A stretch of DNA of 64,000 bases from Paenibacillus sp. SYP-B3998 (GCF_010820665.1 NZ_JAAIKC010000007.1:209363-273362); one strand, 5' to 3'; counted from the first letter of the stretch, positions 54,085 to 63,747 are shown. Notes: generated by a model not told the origin, from the letters alone. Numbers and translations are program-made.

Positions 54085-55521
54085 ATGCGTTTGAATCCAC
54101 AACGTCTACACAACATGCAGAAACGAATTCAACTTACGATGGCCGCATTGTTAGTAGTTTTTTTGGGATTCTCTGTTTTCCCCGTACAAGCAGCCGAGGG
54201 GGAAGGGAGCTCCATTCAAGATGGTCAGGAAATCTATCAATTACTTAAATCCGGAAAGCGCTCCATCCAAGAAAAAAGTTATTTGAAGCCAGAGCAGCCT
54301 ACCGTTTACTTAACGTTTGATGACGGGCCTAGCAAGCTGACGGATCAAGTATTGGATATTTTGGAAAAAGAAGATGTGAAGGCTACATTTTTTGCCCTTG
54401 GCGAGGAAGCGAAGGCGTACCCGAATGTAGTCAAAAGAATCGTTAATAGCGGTCACGCATTAGGCAATCATTCTTTTAATCATGTATATAAAGATCTTTA
54501 TAGTGATTTTCAAAATTTCTGGGATCAAATTCAAAGGACGGAAGAGGTGTTCTCTGATATAGCAGGTGTCAGACCGCAATTGGTACGGGCGCCAGGTGGC
54601 ACCTATACGAATTTCGATGCTTATTATTATTACTTGTTAGAGCAAGCTGGCTACACAGTAGTAGATTGGAACGTTGATAGCGGCGATTCCAAAAGGCCGC
54701 ATGTGCCTGTAAATGAAATGATTCAAACGATTAAAAGCACGCCGTTAGAGCATGAAATCACCTTGCTGTTCCATGATGGCTCAGGGCATGAATCTTCCGT
54801 AGAGGCGCTGCCGCAAATTATTCACTATTATAAAAAGCTAGGTTATTCGTTTGCTCCACTAACAACAGAAGTGAAGCCAAAGCAATTCCCCGTGGGCAAG
54901 TCAAAATGGTCAAGGAACATGAGTTTGTCTCATTTTCAAACGATGCTTAAAGAAACGCGCCAATACGTATTAGCGCATGGGCCAATTAAGAATGAACCCC
55001 AGGATGCTATTCAGCGATTGGTGAATCAAACCAAGGTGGTTCAAGAGGAGTCCGCTCAAATTCTTTCGTCTGTTTCTGGTGTCCCACTGCAAATTCATGT
55101 GAGCGCAGGTAGCGAGTTTACCCTCGAATCGACGCAATACGAAGTACGGGGGAATCAAATTGAACTATCTCTTCGCGTTCTTATAGAGAAGATGGGAGGT
55201 CAAGTGCGTTGGGAAGAAGCAACGAAGACGGCTAGAGCTCACTATGGGGTATATGATGTTGAGTATGAGTTATCCACAAGAAGCCTGCGTCTTTATACGT
55301 TTGGGAATGTGGTGGATACCTATTGGTTAGCGGATATGAGTCTGCAAGAAGGCACGATCATCGTTCCTTTGCAGAAAACGATAGATTTACTTGGAGGGCG
55401 AATCACTCAATCGTTGATTGAACCAGGCAAAAGAGAAGTGTCGCTAGCGTTTCGTCAATTTTACGGGTGGAATGAGAATAGTAGTTTTCTGAAAAACTCT
55501 CTATTTGCTGCAAACTTTTAA
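54085..55521 (+). CDS. Polysaccharide deacetylase with C-terminal stalk-like domain
   Basis: A 478-residue secreted protein: signal peptide (about 1-37, ending VQAAE), a NodB domain (65-285) with YLTFDDGPSKLTD, LGNHSFNHVYKDL, VRAPGGTYTN, DWNVDSGDSK and LLFHDGSGHES, a linker (300-360), and a C-terminal region (370-478) that resembles the copper amine oxidase N-domain found in many Paenibacillus envelope proteins (YEVRGNQIELSLRVLIEKMGGQVRWEE). It probably deacetylates wall polysaccharide outside the membrane. ATG 54085 follows GGAGGG at 9 bases. Unlike the deacetylase at 1477 it has no lipobox. Confidence 0.88.
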   Translation: MRLNPQRLHNMQKRIQLTMAALLVVFLGFSVFPVQAAEGEGSSIQDGQEIYQLLKSGKRSIQEKSYLKPEQPTVYLTFDDGPSKLTDQVLDILEKEDVKATFFALGEEAKAYPNVVKRIVNSGHALGNHSFNHVYKDLYSDFQNFWDQIQRTEEVFSDIAGVRPQLVRAPGGTYTNFDAYYYYLLEQAGYTVVDWNVDSGDSKRPHVPVNEMIQTIKSTPLEHEITLLFHDGSGHESSVEALPQIIHYYKKLGYSFAPLTTEVKPKQFPVGKSKWSRNMSLSHFQTMLKETRQYVLAHGPIKNEPQDAIQRLVNQTKVVQEESAQILSSVSGVPLQIHVSAGSEFTLESTQYEVRGNQIELSLRVLIEKMGGQVRWEEATKTARAHYGVYDVEYELSTRSLRLYTFGNVVDTYWLADMSLQEGTIIVPLQKTIDLLGGRITQSLIEPGKREVSLAFRQFYGWNENSSFLKNSLFAANF

Positions 55522-55585
55522 TGTCTAAAAGAGTAGGGGACTGGAAAAACTAGAAGCATACCCTGATGAAGGAGGCTTCTTGCCT

Positions 55586-56566
55586 ATGCAGTCGAAAGCC
55601 CGAATCTTCGATCAGCCGCAGCCTCTTGTAGAACGGATGATCATGAACGTCGAGAAGGTTATCGTTGGAAAAAGAGAAACAATAGAGAAGGCTTTTGTAG
55701 CCATGCTGAGCGGTGGACATCTGCTGCTAGAGGATGTTCCCGGAGTTGGGAAAACCATGCTGGTGCGCGCCCTTGCGAGAACGATTGGTTGTGAGTTTAA
55801 GAGAATTCAATGTACACCTGATTTGCTCCCATCTGATGTCACAGGTGTATCGGTGTACAATGCAAAGTCAGGAGAATTCGAATTTAGACCGGGGCCGCTA
55901 ATGACTCCTATCGTACTAGCGGATGAATGTAACCGAACATCGCCGAAGACGCAAGCGGCCTTCTTGGAAGCGATGGAGGAGAAGCGGGTGACGATAGATG
56001 GTATCGGTTATGAACTACCGAAGCCTTTTTTGCTGTTGGCTACTCAGAATCCGGCAGATTATGAAGGCACTTATGCGCTGCCCGAAGCGCAGATGGACCG
56101 CTTCCTTATGAGATTGACAATCGGTTATCCGACCATGGAACAAGAGATTCAGATGTTGGACCGCTTGCAGGATCGGCAACCCTTGGAATATCTCAAGCCT
56201 GTAATTGTACAAGATGAGTTTGTTGAACTGCAAAGAGAAGCGGCGAGGGTTCACGTTGACGAAACGTTGAAAGAATTCATTGTTCGCGCTGCATTAACGA
56301 CGAGACAGCATCCTGATTTGTATTTGGGAGTAAGTCCAAGGGCATCGTACGCGCTTATGCGAGCCGCGCAATCATCGGCGTATATGAGAGGCAGAACTTT
56401 TGTTGTACCTGACGACATTAAGGATTATGTACTTCCAGTATGGGCACATCGGTTGATGCTAACCTCCGAAGCTCGAATGACGGGGAAGTCCGCAGAAGCG
56501 ATTTTGATTGGCCTGCTTTCTTCGCTACAAACACCCGTTCTTCGTTACTCTTCTTCGTCGAAGTAG
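55586..56566 (+). CDS. MoxR family AAA+ ATPase
   Basis: A 326-residue ATPase: Walker A GVGKTMLVRA, Walker B VLADECNRTSPKTQAAFLEAMEEKRV, sensor ATQNPADYEGTYALPEAQMDRF, and the C-terminal lid (PRASYALMRAAQSSAYMRGR, VPDDIK). MoxR proteins act as chaperone-like partners of DUF58 proteins. ATG 55586 is preferred; a TTG 6 bases earlier is nearer to AAGGAGG. First gene of a MoxR-DUF58-transglutaminase operon (11 bases to the next gene). Confidence 0.93.
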   Translation: MQSKARIFDQPQPLVERMIMNVEKVIVGKRETIEKAFVAMLSGGHLLLEDVPGVGKTMLVRALARTIGCEFKRIQCTPDLLPSDVTGVSVYNAKSGEFEFRPGPLMTPIVLADECNRTSPKTQAAFLEAMEEKRVTIDGIGYELPKPFLLLATQNPADYEGTYALPEAQMDRFLMRLTIGYPTMEQEIQMLDRLQDRQPLEYLKPVIVQDEFVELQREAARVHVDETLKEFIVRAALTTRQHPDLYLGVSPRASYALMRAAQSSAYMRGRTFVVPDDIKDYVLPVWAHRLMLTSEARMTGKSAEAILIGLLSSLQTPVLRYSSSSK

Positions 56567-56577
56567 GGGGGATGTTG

Positions 56578-57795
56578 ATGAGAAGCTGGGGAAAATCGTT
56601 GCTCTTGACGGTAGGATGTCTGCTTTCTTTCGTTTTAGCGATTACACAAGGTGGGTTTGCTTCTTGGTTTTTATTGGATTGTTTTTTGTTTATTTTAGTG
56701 CAAGCCGGATTCGTATATATGTGTGCGTTAAGAGGTTTGGGCGTGGAGCGGACATTATCGCAGACTGTAGGCATTGCCGGGGAGGAATTGATCGTTACGC
56801 TGCAGATAACGCATCGTTCTCTATTACCGTTGCCTTGGCTTATCGCGAAGGAAACATGGTTGCATGAGGCGACAGGCAATAAATTAAGCCACAGAAAGCT
56901 GCTATTTCCATGGTTCCGCTCTTCGGTTTTTATTCGTTACCGGATTACGGAATTAATGCGAGGCAGCTATCGTTTCGCTGGACTTGAGGTTGTAACGGGA
57001 GATTTATTTGGTTTCGCTGTGAAGAAGGCTTTTTGTGATGGTCAACAAAGGTGCATGGTCTATCCGAAACCTGACGCATTGGATCGATCGGTGATGACGC
57101 TGCGTGCAGAGGATGGTGATAAGCCTGCTGCAGGCGTACCTCAGGCAGCGACTTCGCTAGTTGGCGGAGTCCGTGCTTATGTCAGCGGTGATTCGTATCA
57201 CCGCATCCACTGGAAATCATCAGCCAAGCTGGGGCGGCTGATGACGAAGGACCCCGAGCAAGCAGCCTCCGCGAAGCGGATGCTGCTGCTCGATGTGACG
57301 CCTGCGGCCGCCCCAGCAGAAGCGGCTCAGCCGCTGCTGGAGAAGGGCGTCGCCCTTGCGGCTGGCTTCTTCGAAGCCGCCGCTCGCGGGCGCGAGAGCT
57401 GCGGCTTCGCTAGCAGCTCCAGCGGGGTAAGGCGAATCGCGCCCTCGATTCGCCCTGATCTCACGCTCGCGTATGAAGTCCTCGCGAGCGTGGGCGGCAA
57501 GCCCGGCCTTTCCTTTCCTGATCTCGTCAGGAAAGAGGCTGCGGCCTTGCCGCCGGATGCGTCGATGCTATGTATCACATCGACGCTGGACGTGCCCCTG
57601 CTGCGCGCCATTGCAGAAGCGCGCAGCAGGCGGCGATCCGTGCACGTAATTTACGTGCACGCCCGGCCTTCCCTCTCGGTCGCAGACCGAGAGGGGGCTT
57701 CGCAGCTGCAGGCGCTGGGCTGCAGCTTCACGGAAGTGCCGCATCCCTCGCGTCAGTGGCCGAAGCAAGGAGGTGTGATCGATGCGACAGCCTGA
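56578..57795 (+). CDS. DUF58 domain membrane protein
   Basis: A 405-residue protein with two N-terminal membrane helices (about 7-28 and 32-52) and a cytosolic/extracytosolic region carrying the DUF58 signature VRAYVSGDSYHRIHWKSSAKLGRLMTKDPEQ (about residues 200-230), followed by a von-Willebrand-A-like half. The second half is very G+C-rich compared with its neighbours, from about 57160 on. ATG 56578 follows GTAGGGGGG. Its 3' end overlaps the transglutaminase gene by 14 bases. Confidence 0.9.
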   Translation: MRSWGKSLLLTVGCLLSFVLAITQGGFASWFLLDCFLFILVQAGFVYMCALRGLGVERTLSQTVGIAGEELIVTLQITHRSLLPLPWLIAKETWLHEATGNKLSHRKLLFPWFRSSVFIRYRITELMRGSYRFAGLEVVTGDLFGFAVKKAFCDGQQRCMVYPKPDALDRSVMTLRAEDGDKPAAGVPQAATSLVGGVRAYVSGDSYHRIHWKSSAKLGRLMTKDPEQAASAKRMLLLDVTPAAAPAEAAQPLLEKGVALAAGFFEAAARGRESCGFASSSSGVRRIAPSIRPDLTLAYEVLASVGGKPGLSFPDLVRKEAAALPPDASMLCITSTLDVPLLRAIAEARSRRRSVHVIYVHARPSLSVADREGASQLQALGCSFTEVPHPSRQWPKQGGVIDATA

Positions 57796-60151
57796 ACCCT
57801 CCCGTCATCAAATCGCTGCTTCCGGCGAATCACAAGCATACCCTAACAAGCAGTTTCGAGCCGGTATAACTTCCCAAGTTCCAGAGCCATCTCGTCAAGC
57901 GAGTGCAACACGCTCTAGAACGAACGATTTCCGTTCCGAAGTTCGATCAGGGGATTCCATGTTTCGTGATGTTCTGATCTCCATACTGCTTTTTTTTCTC
58001 TTAATCGAATGGTTACGTCCTCTACCCGCTATGGCAGATGTATCTGAAGTTTATCGCATTCAACCTTTTTTAGTCGTATTCGCGCTGTCCATTGCGATAG
58101 ACTGTTTCAAAGTTCCCTATATATGGGGCTGGGTCGCGAAAAGCATGATCATCTTATTCTTCATTGGCTTCATGTTTGATCGCAATGCTTTCCTGAGCGG
58201 CTCATGGGTCATTGATTTTATAAGACTCATTTCGCAGGATGCTGGGCATGTGCTCCAAGCGAAGTTTGACAACATAAGCGGGGAGACACGCACTTTGTTG
58301 TTCCTGTTCGGCTGGTCGCTCCTTATCTCCGTTGTCCAAGCACTCATGCTTCAGAGGCAGCACAGTCTTTGGTTCGTAGGGGCTACACTCGCTTATCTCG
58401 TTTGTTTGCAGCTTGTGCTAGGCACAGATACCGTATATGGGATTATACGCACGCTATGCTATGGTTTATTGTTAGCATCCATACTTAATCTCTCGCGAAT
58501 TCAGCAATTCTATGGCTTTGCGAATATCCGACCCGCGGGTGCTTTTCAATGGCTTTTGGCTGCGATAACCGTTGTGGGGGTAATGGCTGGAGCAGGCTGG
58601 TACTCAGCGATCCAAGCTGCTCCGACGCCTTTGATGAAGCCCGTAAGCTGGGCCTATTTAACCGATCGTATGTTTGAACTTTACAATGAGGATGCCGGAC
58701 TTCAGACCAGCGCGGCAAGATCGGGCTATGGTCATGACGATTCCTTGTTGGGTGGTCCGCTTCAATCAGACAACACGTTAGTATTCACAGCCAAAACTTC
58801 GAAGCTAACGTACTGGAGAGGCGAATCCAAAAGCTTCTACAACGGTAAGGGATGGACGCAGACTGAGCAAACGGGACAGTCCTTTGTCCCACGCGATTCG
58901 CTAGCTTCTGCTCCGACAATCACGCAAGAAGTGCTCTGGAGCCCTGAATCTTCCACTAAACAGTTATTTTATGGGGGGGCGCTTCTTCGTGTGGATGCCA
59001 TTTTGACAGAGAAAGGCAAGTCCCTTTCTCCAGAAATTGTTATCCGCAATAATGGTAATGATAAAGTGTCAGTACCTGAAATCAGCGATCCACTTTCTTT
59101 TTACAAAATAACGATACAATCCGTGTTTGAAGATCCTGCTGCGCTAGGAGCGGATTCCAGCAGTTACCCGATATCTGTAAGAGATACGTATTTGCAGCTT
59201 CCTGCCAATTTGCCGCGAACCGTCCGTGCATTAGCTCAACAGGTGACGACTAACTATCCCAATCCATACGCGAAGGCTGTTGCTATAGAGCAATATTTGC
59301 GCAGCAGTTATAGCTATAGTTTGGATAAGCCAACGCGTCCTACTCGCAATGAAGATTTTGTTAGCCATTTCTTGTTTGTAGATCGAGTGGGCTACTGTGA
59401 TCATTTTTCAACCTCGATGGTCGTACTGCTTCGTTCTGTCGGCGTTCCTGCTCGTTGGGTGAAAGGATATGCGCCGGGAACCCTTCTGGCAACAACGGAA
59501 GATCATTTGCAAGAGGTAAGGGTGAGCAATCAAGATGCACACTCGTGGGTAGAGGTGTATTTTCCTTCCACGGGCTGGGTTCCATTTGAGCCAACTCCGG
59601 GCTTTTCAAGCCTTGACTCCGAGCAGGCGAGAGCTGCGTTTCAAAATGCGCAAGCGGAACGTCCCACAATGACAGCTTCCCTAGCTATGACATCAACCAG
59701 AAAAAGTCTGGCAACAGATCCGATGGAATGGTTACAAATGATCAAGAATGAGTTTATCAATTTTGTGCAAACTTATAGGAAACATCTACTAATTATTGCT
59801 GCGTTAACCATTCTTCTAACAGGTTTGTTTCTTGCATTCAGAGGCAAAATAAAGCTCCTCTTTCTAAGTTATGATGTTCGTCTCAGCGGCTCCCGACCTG
59901 AAGTGCGGCATATGGATCGTTTATGGTTACAAATGTTTCACAAGTATGGGGCCAAATCCGCGCATCAAACCGTGCGAGAATATGTGATGGCTTTACAGAT
60001 TAAGAACATGGCTCAAAAGGAAGCGCTGCTTGAGTTTGCGCTCATGTATGAAAGCATTCGATACGATACTCCGGGTCGGCCTGCCTACTCCAAACGTGAC
60101 ATTGCCGCTGTATGGGGGGCTATTCAATCCATACAAGGTTCCCAAAAATAA
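57782..60151 (+). CDS. Multi-pass transglutaminase-like protein
   Basis: A 789-residue membrane protein: a hydrophilic start, about six N-terminal membrane helices (62-270), a large extracytoplasmic region with a transglutaminase-like domain (about 490-620), and a late membrane helix (about 660-680) with a DUF4129-type C-terminal tail. The catalytic triad is visible: Cys in RVGYCDHFSTSMVVLLRSVGVPARWVKGY, His in DAHSWVEVYFP and Asp/Glu in GWVPFEPTPGF. AAGGAGGTG precedes the ATG. Third gene of the MoxR operon; such systems are linked to envelope stress and development, but the substrate is unknown. Confidence 0.92.
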   Translation: MRQPEPSRHQIAASGESQAYPNKQFRAGITSQVPEPSRQASATRSRTNDFRSEVRSGDSMFRDVLISILLFFLLIEWLRPLPAMADVSEVYRIQPFLVVFALSIAIDCFKVPYIWGWVAKSMIILFFIGFMFDRNAFLSGSWVIDFIRLISQDAGHVLQAKFDNISGETRTLLFLFGWSLLISVVQALMLQRQHSLWFVGATLAYLVCLQLVLGTDTVYGIIRTLCYGLLLASILNLSRIQQFYGFANIRPAGAFQWLLAAITVVGVMAGAGWYSAIQAAPTPLMKPVSWAYLTDRMFELYNEDAGLQTSAARSGYGHDDSLLGGPLQSDNTLVFTAKTSKLTYWRGESKSFYNGKGWTQTEQTGQSFVPRDSLASAPTITQEVLWSPESSTKQLFYGGALLRVDAILTEKGKSLSPEIVIRNNGNDKVSVPEISDPLSFYKITIQSVFEDPAALGADSSSYPISVRDTYLQLPANLPRTVRALAQQVTTNYPNPYAKAVAIEQYLRSSYSYSLDKPTRPTRNEDFVSHFLFVDRVGYCDHFSTSMVVLLRSVGVPARWVKGYAPGTLLATTEDHLQEVRVSNQDAHSWVEVYFPSTGWVPFEPTPGFSSLDSEQARAAFQNAQAERPTMTASLAMTSTRKSLATDPMEWLQMIKNEFINFVQTYRKHLLIIAALTILLTGLFLAFRGKIKLLFLSYDVRLSGSRPEVRHMDRLWLQMFHKYGAKSAHQTVREYVMALQIKNMAQKEALLEFALMYESIRYDTPGRPAYSKRDIAAVWGAIQSIQGSQK

Positions 60152-60217
60152 GAACGAGCTATGGCGCTGATTATGGTTATTTTAAGTCTGCTTCAAAATC
60201 CTTTCCTTCAAGGGCCT

Positions 60218-60247
60218 TTACATCTTAGGTAGGTAATGTTTAAAATT
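60218..60247 (+). promoter_or_regulatory. Probable guaA promoter
   Basis: TTTACA (60218-60223), 18 bases, TAAAAT (60242-60247). A small hairpin AGTGATAA/TTATCGCT (60261-60286) lies in the leader before the ribosome site. Confidence 0.5.
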
Positions 60248-60307
60248 AGTAGCTATAAATAGTGATAAGCGACAAGCATTATCGCTATGAAACTAGGAGG
60301 TCGGATA

Positions 60308-61846
60308 ATGAGTAAACCGAGTGAACTAATTGTCGTTTTAGATTTTGGAGGACAATATAATCAACTTATTGCAAGACGTATTCGTGATTTAGGTGTTTAT
60401 AGCGAGCTGCTGCCTTTTAATACGACGGTGGATAAAATCCGTGAGCTTCAACCAAAGGGGATTGTATTTTCTGGCGGTCCAGCAAGCGTATATGGCGAAG
60501 GCGCTCCAGCTGTTGACGCTGGGATTTTAGAATTAGGTATCCCGATCTTAGGGATTTGCTATGGCATGCAGTTGATTGCCCATCAGTTGAACGGAAAAGT
60601 AGAACGCGCGCATACGCGTGAATATGGTAAAGCAGAGCTGGCATTCACGAACGAAAGTCCGCTAGTCAAGGGACTCGACCCTAAGCAAGTCGTATGGATG
60701 AGTCACGGCGACCACGTTTCCGCATTGCCTGAGGGCTTCGTGCTGGAAGCTAGTACGGAATCCCTGCCGATTGCGGCGATGAGCCATCGTGAGAAAAACA
60801 TCCATGCCGTACAATTCCATCCTGAGGTTCGTCACTCTGTGCAAGGGAATGAAATGATTCATAACTTCGTATACGGCGTTTGCGGTTGTGAAGGCGATTG
60901 GACGATGGAATCCTTTATCGAAGACACGATCAGGGAAATTCGTGAAGAAGTAGGCGACAAGAAAGTGCTTTGTGCACTGAGCGGTGGCGTTGATTCATCC
61001 GTTGTTGCTATTCTTTTGCATAAAGCGATTGGTGATCAATTGACTTGTATGTTTATCGACCATGGTTTGCTGCGCAAAGGCGAAGGCGAAAGCGTCATGG
61101 AAACCTTTGTCGGTAAATTTGACATGAAAGTTGTTAAAATTGACGCGCGTGATCGTTTTCTTGGCAATTTGGCAGGAGTGGATGATCCTGAGCAAAAACG
61201 TAAAATCATCGGGACTGAATTCATCCGTGTGTTTGAAGAAGAGTCCAGCAAGTTTGATGACTTCACGTTCTTGGCGCAAGGGACGCTGTATACAGATATC
61301 GTAGAGAGTGGGACGGCTACGGCGCAAACCATTAAATCCCATCATAATGTTGGTGGACTGCCAGAAGATATGAAATTCAAGCTTGTTGAACCGCTCAAGA
61401 CATTGTTCAAAGACGAAGTGCGTAAAGTCGGCGAGGAATGTGGCCTTCCGGGGGCAATCGTTTGGAGACAGCCTTTCCCAGGTCCAGGTCTTGCGATTCG
61501 TGTTCTGGGTGAAGTAACTGAAGACAAGCTGCACATCGTTCGTGAATCCGACGCTATCCTGCGTGAAGAGATTGCTAAAGCTGGCTTGGATCGCGAGATC
61601 TGGCAGTACTTTACCGCGCTTCCAGGCATGAAAAGTGTTGGCGTTATGGGCGATGCGAGAACTTACTCATATACCGTTGGTATTCGTGCGGTAACTTCGA
61701 TCGACGGCATGACAGCGGACTGGGCGCGTATTCCTTGGGATGTGCTTGAGAAAATTTCCGTTCGTATCGTTAACGAAGTAGAGAATGTGAATCGGATTGT
61801 CTACGACGTAACTTCTAAACCACCAGCTACCATCGAGTGGGAATAA
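60308..61846 (+). CDS. guaA: GMP synthase (glutamine-hydrolysing)
   Basis: A 512-residue enzyme that converts XMP to GMP. The class I glutaminase half has [13 protein letters not shown] (Cys) and [11 protein letters not shown] (His-Glu); the synthetase half has the ATP pyrophosphatase loop [14 protein letters not shown] and the C-terminal dimer domain ending [12 protein letters not shown] 60308 lies 6 bases after GGAGGT; the ATG at 60287 would place that site inside the gene. It has its own promoter and a strong terminator. A purine transporter gene follows, in keeping with purine metabolism. Confidence 0.97.
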   Translation: MSKPSELIVVLDFGGQYNQLIARRIRDLGVYSELLPFNTTVDKIRELQPKGIVFSGGPASVYGEGAPAVDAGILELGIPILGICYGMQLIAHQLNGKVERAHTREYGKAELAFTNESPLVKGLDPKQVVWMSHGDHVSALPEGFVLEASTESLPIAAMSHREKNIHAVQFHPEVRHSVQGNEMIHNFVYGVCGCEGDWTMESFIEDTIREIREEVGDKKVLCALSGGVDSSVVAILLHKAIGDQLTCMFIDHGLLRKGEGESVMETFVGKFDMKVVKIDARDRFLGNLAGVDDPEQKRKIIGTEFIRVFEEESSKFDDFTFLAQGTLYTDIVESGTATAQTIKSHHNVGGLPEDMKFKLVEPLKTLFKDEVRKVGEECGLPGAIVWRQPFPGPGLAIRVLGEVTEDKLHIVRESDAILREEIAKAGLDREIWQYFTALPGMKSVGVMGDARTYSYTVGIRAVTSIDGMTADWARIPWDVLEKISVRIVNEVENVNRIVYDVTSKPPATIEWE

Positions 61847-61861
61847 AATAGCTAAACTCTA

Positions 61862-61908
61862 AAACCGAACATCTAGGGGGATAATTCCTAGAAATGTTCG
61901 GTTTTTTT
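61862..61908 (+). terminator. guaA terminator
   Basis: ACCGAACAT and ATGTTCGGT form the outer stem, CTAGG/CCTAG the inner one, followed by seven T. Confidence 0.92.
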
Positions 61909-61937
61909 GTTGAACTGAAATGTGAAATGGATAACAG

Positions 61938-62011
61938 TTTTTCGTATAATCTTGGGAATTGGCCTGAGAGTTTCTACGAGATCACCTGCAAATGATCTGG
62001 CTACGAAAAAA
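61938..62011 (+). ncRNA. Purine riboswitch aptamer with atypical core positions
   Basis: P1 is TTTTTCG / CGAAAAA. J1/2 reads TATAATC, loop L2 GAATTGG, J2/3 GTTTCTAC, then P3 AGATCA/TGATCT with L3 CCTGCAAA. The J3/1 segment reads GGCTA where guanine aptamers read GACTA. C74-equivalent is C (guanine/xanthine/hypoxanthine class). Two deviations: the conserved A73 is G, and the first P3 pair C54-G72 is G/G; L3 is also one base longer than usual. It precedes a purine permease gene, as expected. Ligand binding is not certain. Confidence 0.85.
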
Positions 62012-62012
62012 A

Positions 62013-62088
62013 AGGAACGGAATCCGTATGAGCATTTCTTTTTGCATCTGCACGTCAAAGGCAGCTCTCATATGGATAGCTCCTTTTT
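62013..62088 (+). terminator. First riboswitch-associated terminator
   Basis: ATCCGTATGAG (62022-62032) pairs with CTCATATGGAT (62067-62077), with an outer GGA/TCC, then TTTTT. The P1 3' strand and following A run (TACGAAAAA...GGA, 62002-62016) are complementary to TCCTTTTTCGTA (62081-62092), so two folds can compete. Confidence 0.68.
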
Positions 62089-62093
62089 CGTAC

Positions 62094-62125
62094 CCGGAAT
62101 CAAGTTAGAGGATTTCGGTTTTTTT
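62094..62125 (+). terminator. Second riboswitch-associated terminator
   Basis: CCGGAATC (62094-62101) pairs with GATTTCGG (62111-62118, one G-T pair); seven T follow. It lies 5 bases after the first one. Confidence 0.72.
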
Positions 62126-62146
62126 CTGTTCCGACATAGAGGGATT

Positions 62147-62185
62147 TGCTTACGAAGCTAGCTTTCTGGCGAAACTTTAGGGGGA
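62147..62185 (+). repeat. Leader repeat copy before the purine permease gene
   Basis: TGCTTACGAAG, a weak hairpin (CTTTC/GAAAC) and TTTAGGGGG, in the same order as before ogt and the amidase gene. Confidence 0.45.
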
Positions 62186-62193
62186 ATAAGTCG

Positions 62194-63597
62194 ATGGATC
62201 GTTTTTTTTAAGTTGAAACAAAACGGTACAACTGTAAGAACAGAAATCATGGCCGGTATCACTACATTCATGACGATGGCTTACATTCTGGCAGTGAATC
62301 CGGATGTTCATAGTGCCTTTAAATCAGGGGCAACTGGCGTTGACTGGACATCTATTTTCTTGGCTACAGCTATTGCAGCGGGTGTAATGACAATAGCTAT
62401 GGGGTTGTTTGTTAACTTTCCTGTTGCACTTGCGCCTGGTATGGGCTTAAATGCTTATTTCGCAACAATTATTTTATCTTCGCAAGGCAAGTTTACTTTC
62501 TCCAAGGCATTAACGGCCGTCTTCATTTCATGAATTATTTTCTTGATTCTGACTTTTACGAAAATCCGTCAGATGCTGCTTGTCGCGGTTCCTGACAGCT
62601 TGAAACATGCAATTACCGTAGGTATAGGTTTGTTTATCGCGATGATTGGCTTTAAGAACAGCGGTATTTTAAGTGTCGCAGTGGAAAGCTCCAAAGATAT
62701 TGCCGCACATAAATACACAGAGGTCCTTTCTTTTGAAACTATTTTTCATCTGGGATCCTTTCAGGACAAAGGCGTGATCCTGACGTTAATCGAAATTTTA
62801 TTAATTTCCATCTTTATGGTACTGCGCATTCGTGGTGCGATCTTGATCGGAATTTTGATGACTACTGTTGTCGATTACTTCATGGGACTTGTCAATCTGG
62901 GTTCCCTTACGAGCTCGGACACAACTTGGATTCCGGATATGACGAAGCTTAAGTTTGCTGATTTTGACTTTGCAGGAACAATGAATACAGGAATTATTTC
63001 TGTTATTGCAACTTTTACCTTTGTTGAGCTTTTCGATACGTTTGGAACGATGGTTGGAACAGCGAGTCGCGCAGGAATTATGAAGAACAAAGAAGAGGGC
63101 AATAAACGTGTAGGTAAAGCCATGTTCGCAGACGCTATTGGCGTGAGCGGTGGTGCGTTGGTTGGGACGAGCACAGTCACTGCTTTCGTAGAAAGTGCAG
63201 CGGTTGTAGCAGAAGGTGGCCGTACGGACTTAACAACAGTTATTACAGGGGTATGTTTCTTGCTTGCTCTGTTCTTGGCGCCAATTGCTATGCTGATTCC
63301 TGGTTCCGCAACAGCAGCAGCTCTTATTGTAGTTGGTGTATTAATGGTGCAATCGATTAAAGAGATTGATTTCCAAGACTTCGTTCTCGCGATCCCTGCA
63401 TTCCTTACTATCGTTTAATGCCTTTCACCTATAATATTACAAATGGGATTTCCTTTGGAATCGTTACTTATGTCGTGCTTGCTTCAGCATCTAACTTAAG
63501 CGGCAAAAGTCAAACGCGTTATCCCATTCACTGGTGGATGTGGGTGCTAGCGGTTCTAGTTCTAGCACGTTATATCTACATTGGAAGCCAAGGATAA
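62194..63597 (+). pseudogene. Broken guanine/hypoxanthine permease (AzgA/PbuG type)
   Basis: Collinear with a full-length NCS2 purine permease (about 465 codons) but with three lesions. (1) At the start, ATG GAT CG is followed by eight T; with seven T the frame reads MDRFFKLKQNG into the rest, with eight it stops at codon 6. (2) An in-frame TGA at 62531 stands where GGA (Gly) is expected (VFIS-*-IIFLILTFTKIR). (3) GTTTAATG near 63413 lacks one T; with GTTTTAATG the frame continues LMPFTYNITNGISFG to the normal end at 63597. The core is otherwise well conserved (MAGITTFMTMAYILAVNP; ALAPGMGLNAYF; FVELFDTFGTMVGTA). Lesions 1 and 3 are homopolymer length changes and could be sequencing errors; lesion 2 is not of that kind. 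AGGGGGAATAAG precedes the ATG. Confidence 0.85.
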
Positions 63598-63610
63598 TAT
63601 GAGTATATGA

Positions 63611-63647
63611 AAAAGAGGCTGTGGAAGCATTTCATAGCCTCTTTTTT
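63611..63647 (+). terminator. Terminator after the permease pseudogene
   Basis: AAAGAGGCTGTG pairs with CATAGCCTCTTT (one G-T pair); six T follow. Confidence 0.88.
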
Positions 63648-63663
63648 AATTATTAAAAAAAGC

Positions 63664-63692
63664 TTGCATTCCTATTTCGATTTTGATATATT
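63664..63692 (+). promoter_or_regulatory. rRNA operon promoter P1
   Basis: TTGCAT (63664-63669), 17 bases, TATATT (63687-63692). Confidence 0.6.
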
Positions 63693-63747
63693 ACTCCTTG
63701 TCGCTTCGGAGGCAGAACAAAAGAAAGTAAAGAAACAAAAAAAGTTC

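Noticed and set aside
60261..60307. Hairpin before guaA as a possible riboswitch
   Set aside because: A single 8-bp stem with no purine aptamer core and no terminator; probably a plain leader stem.
62201..62209. T8 run considered as a programmed frameshift or slippage site
   Set aside because: Two other lesions downstream remain, so restoring the frame here would not yield a working permease.
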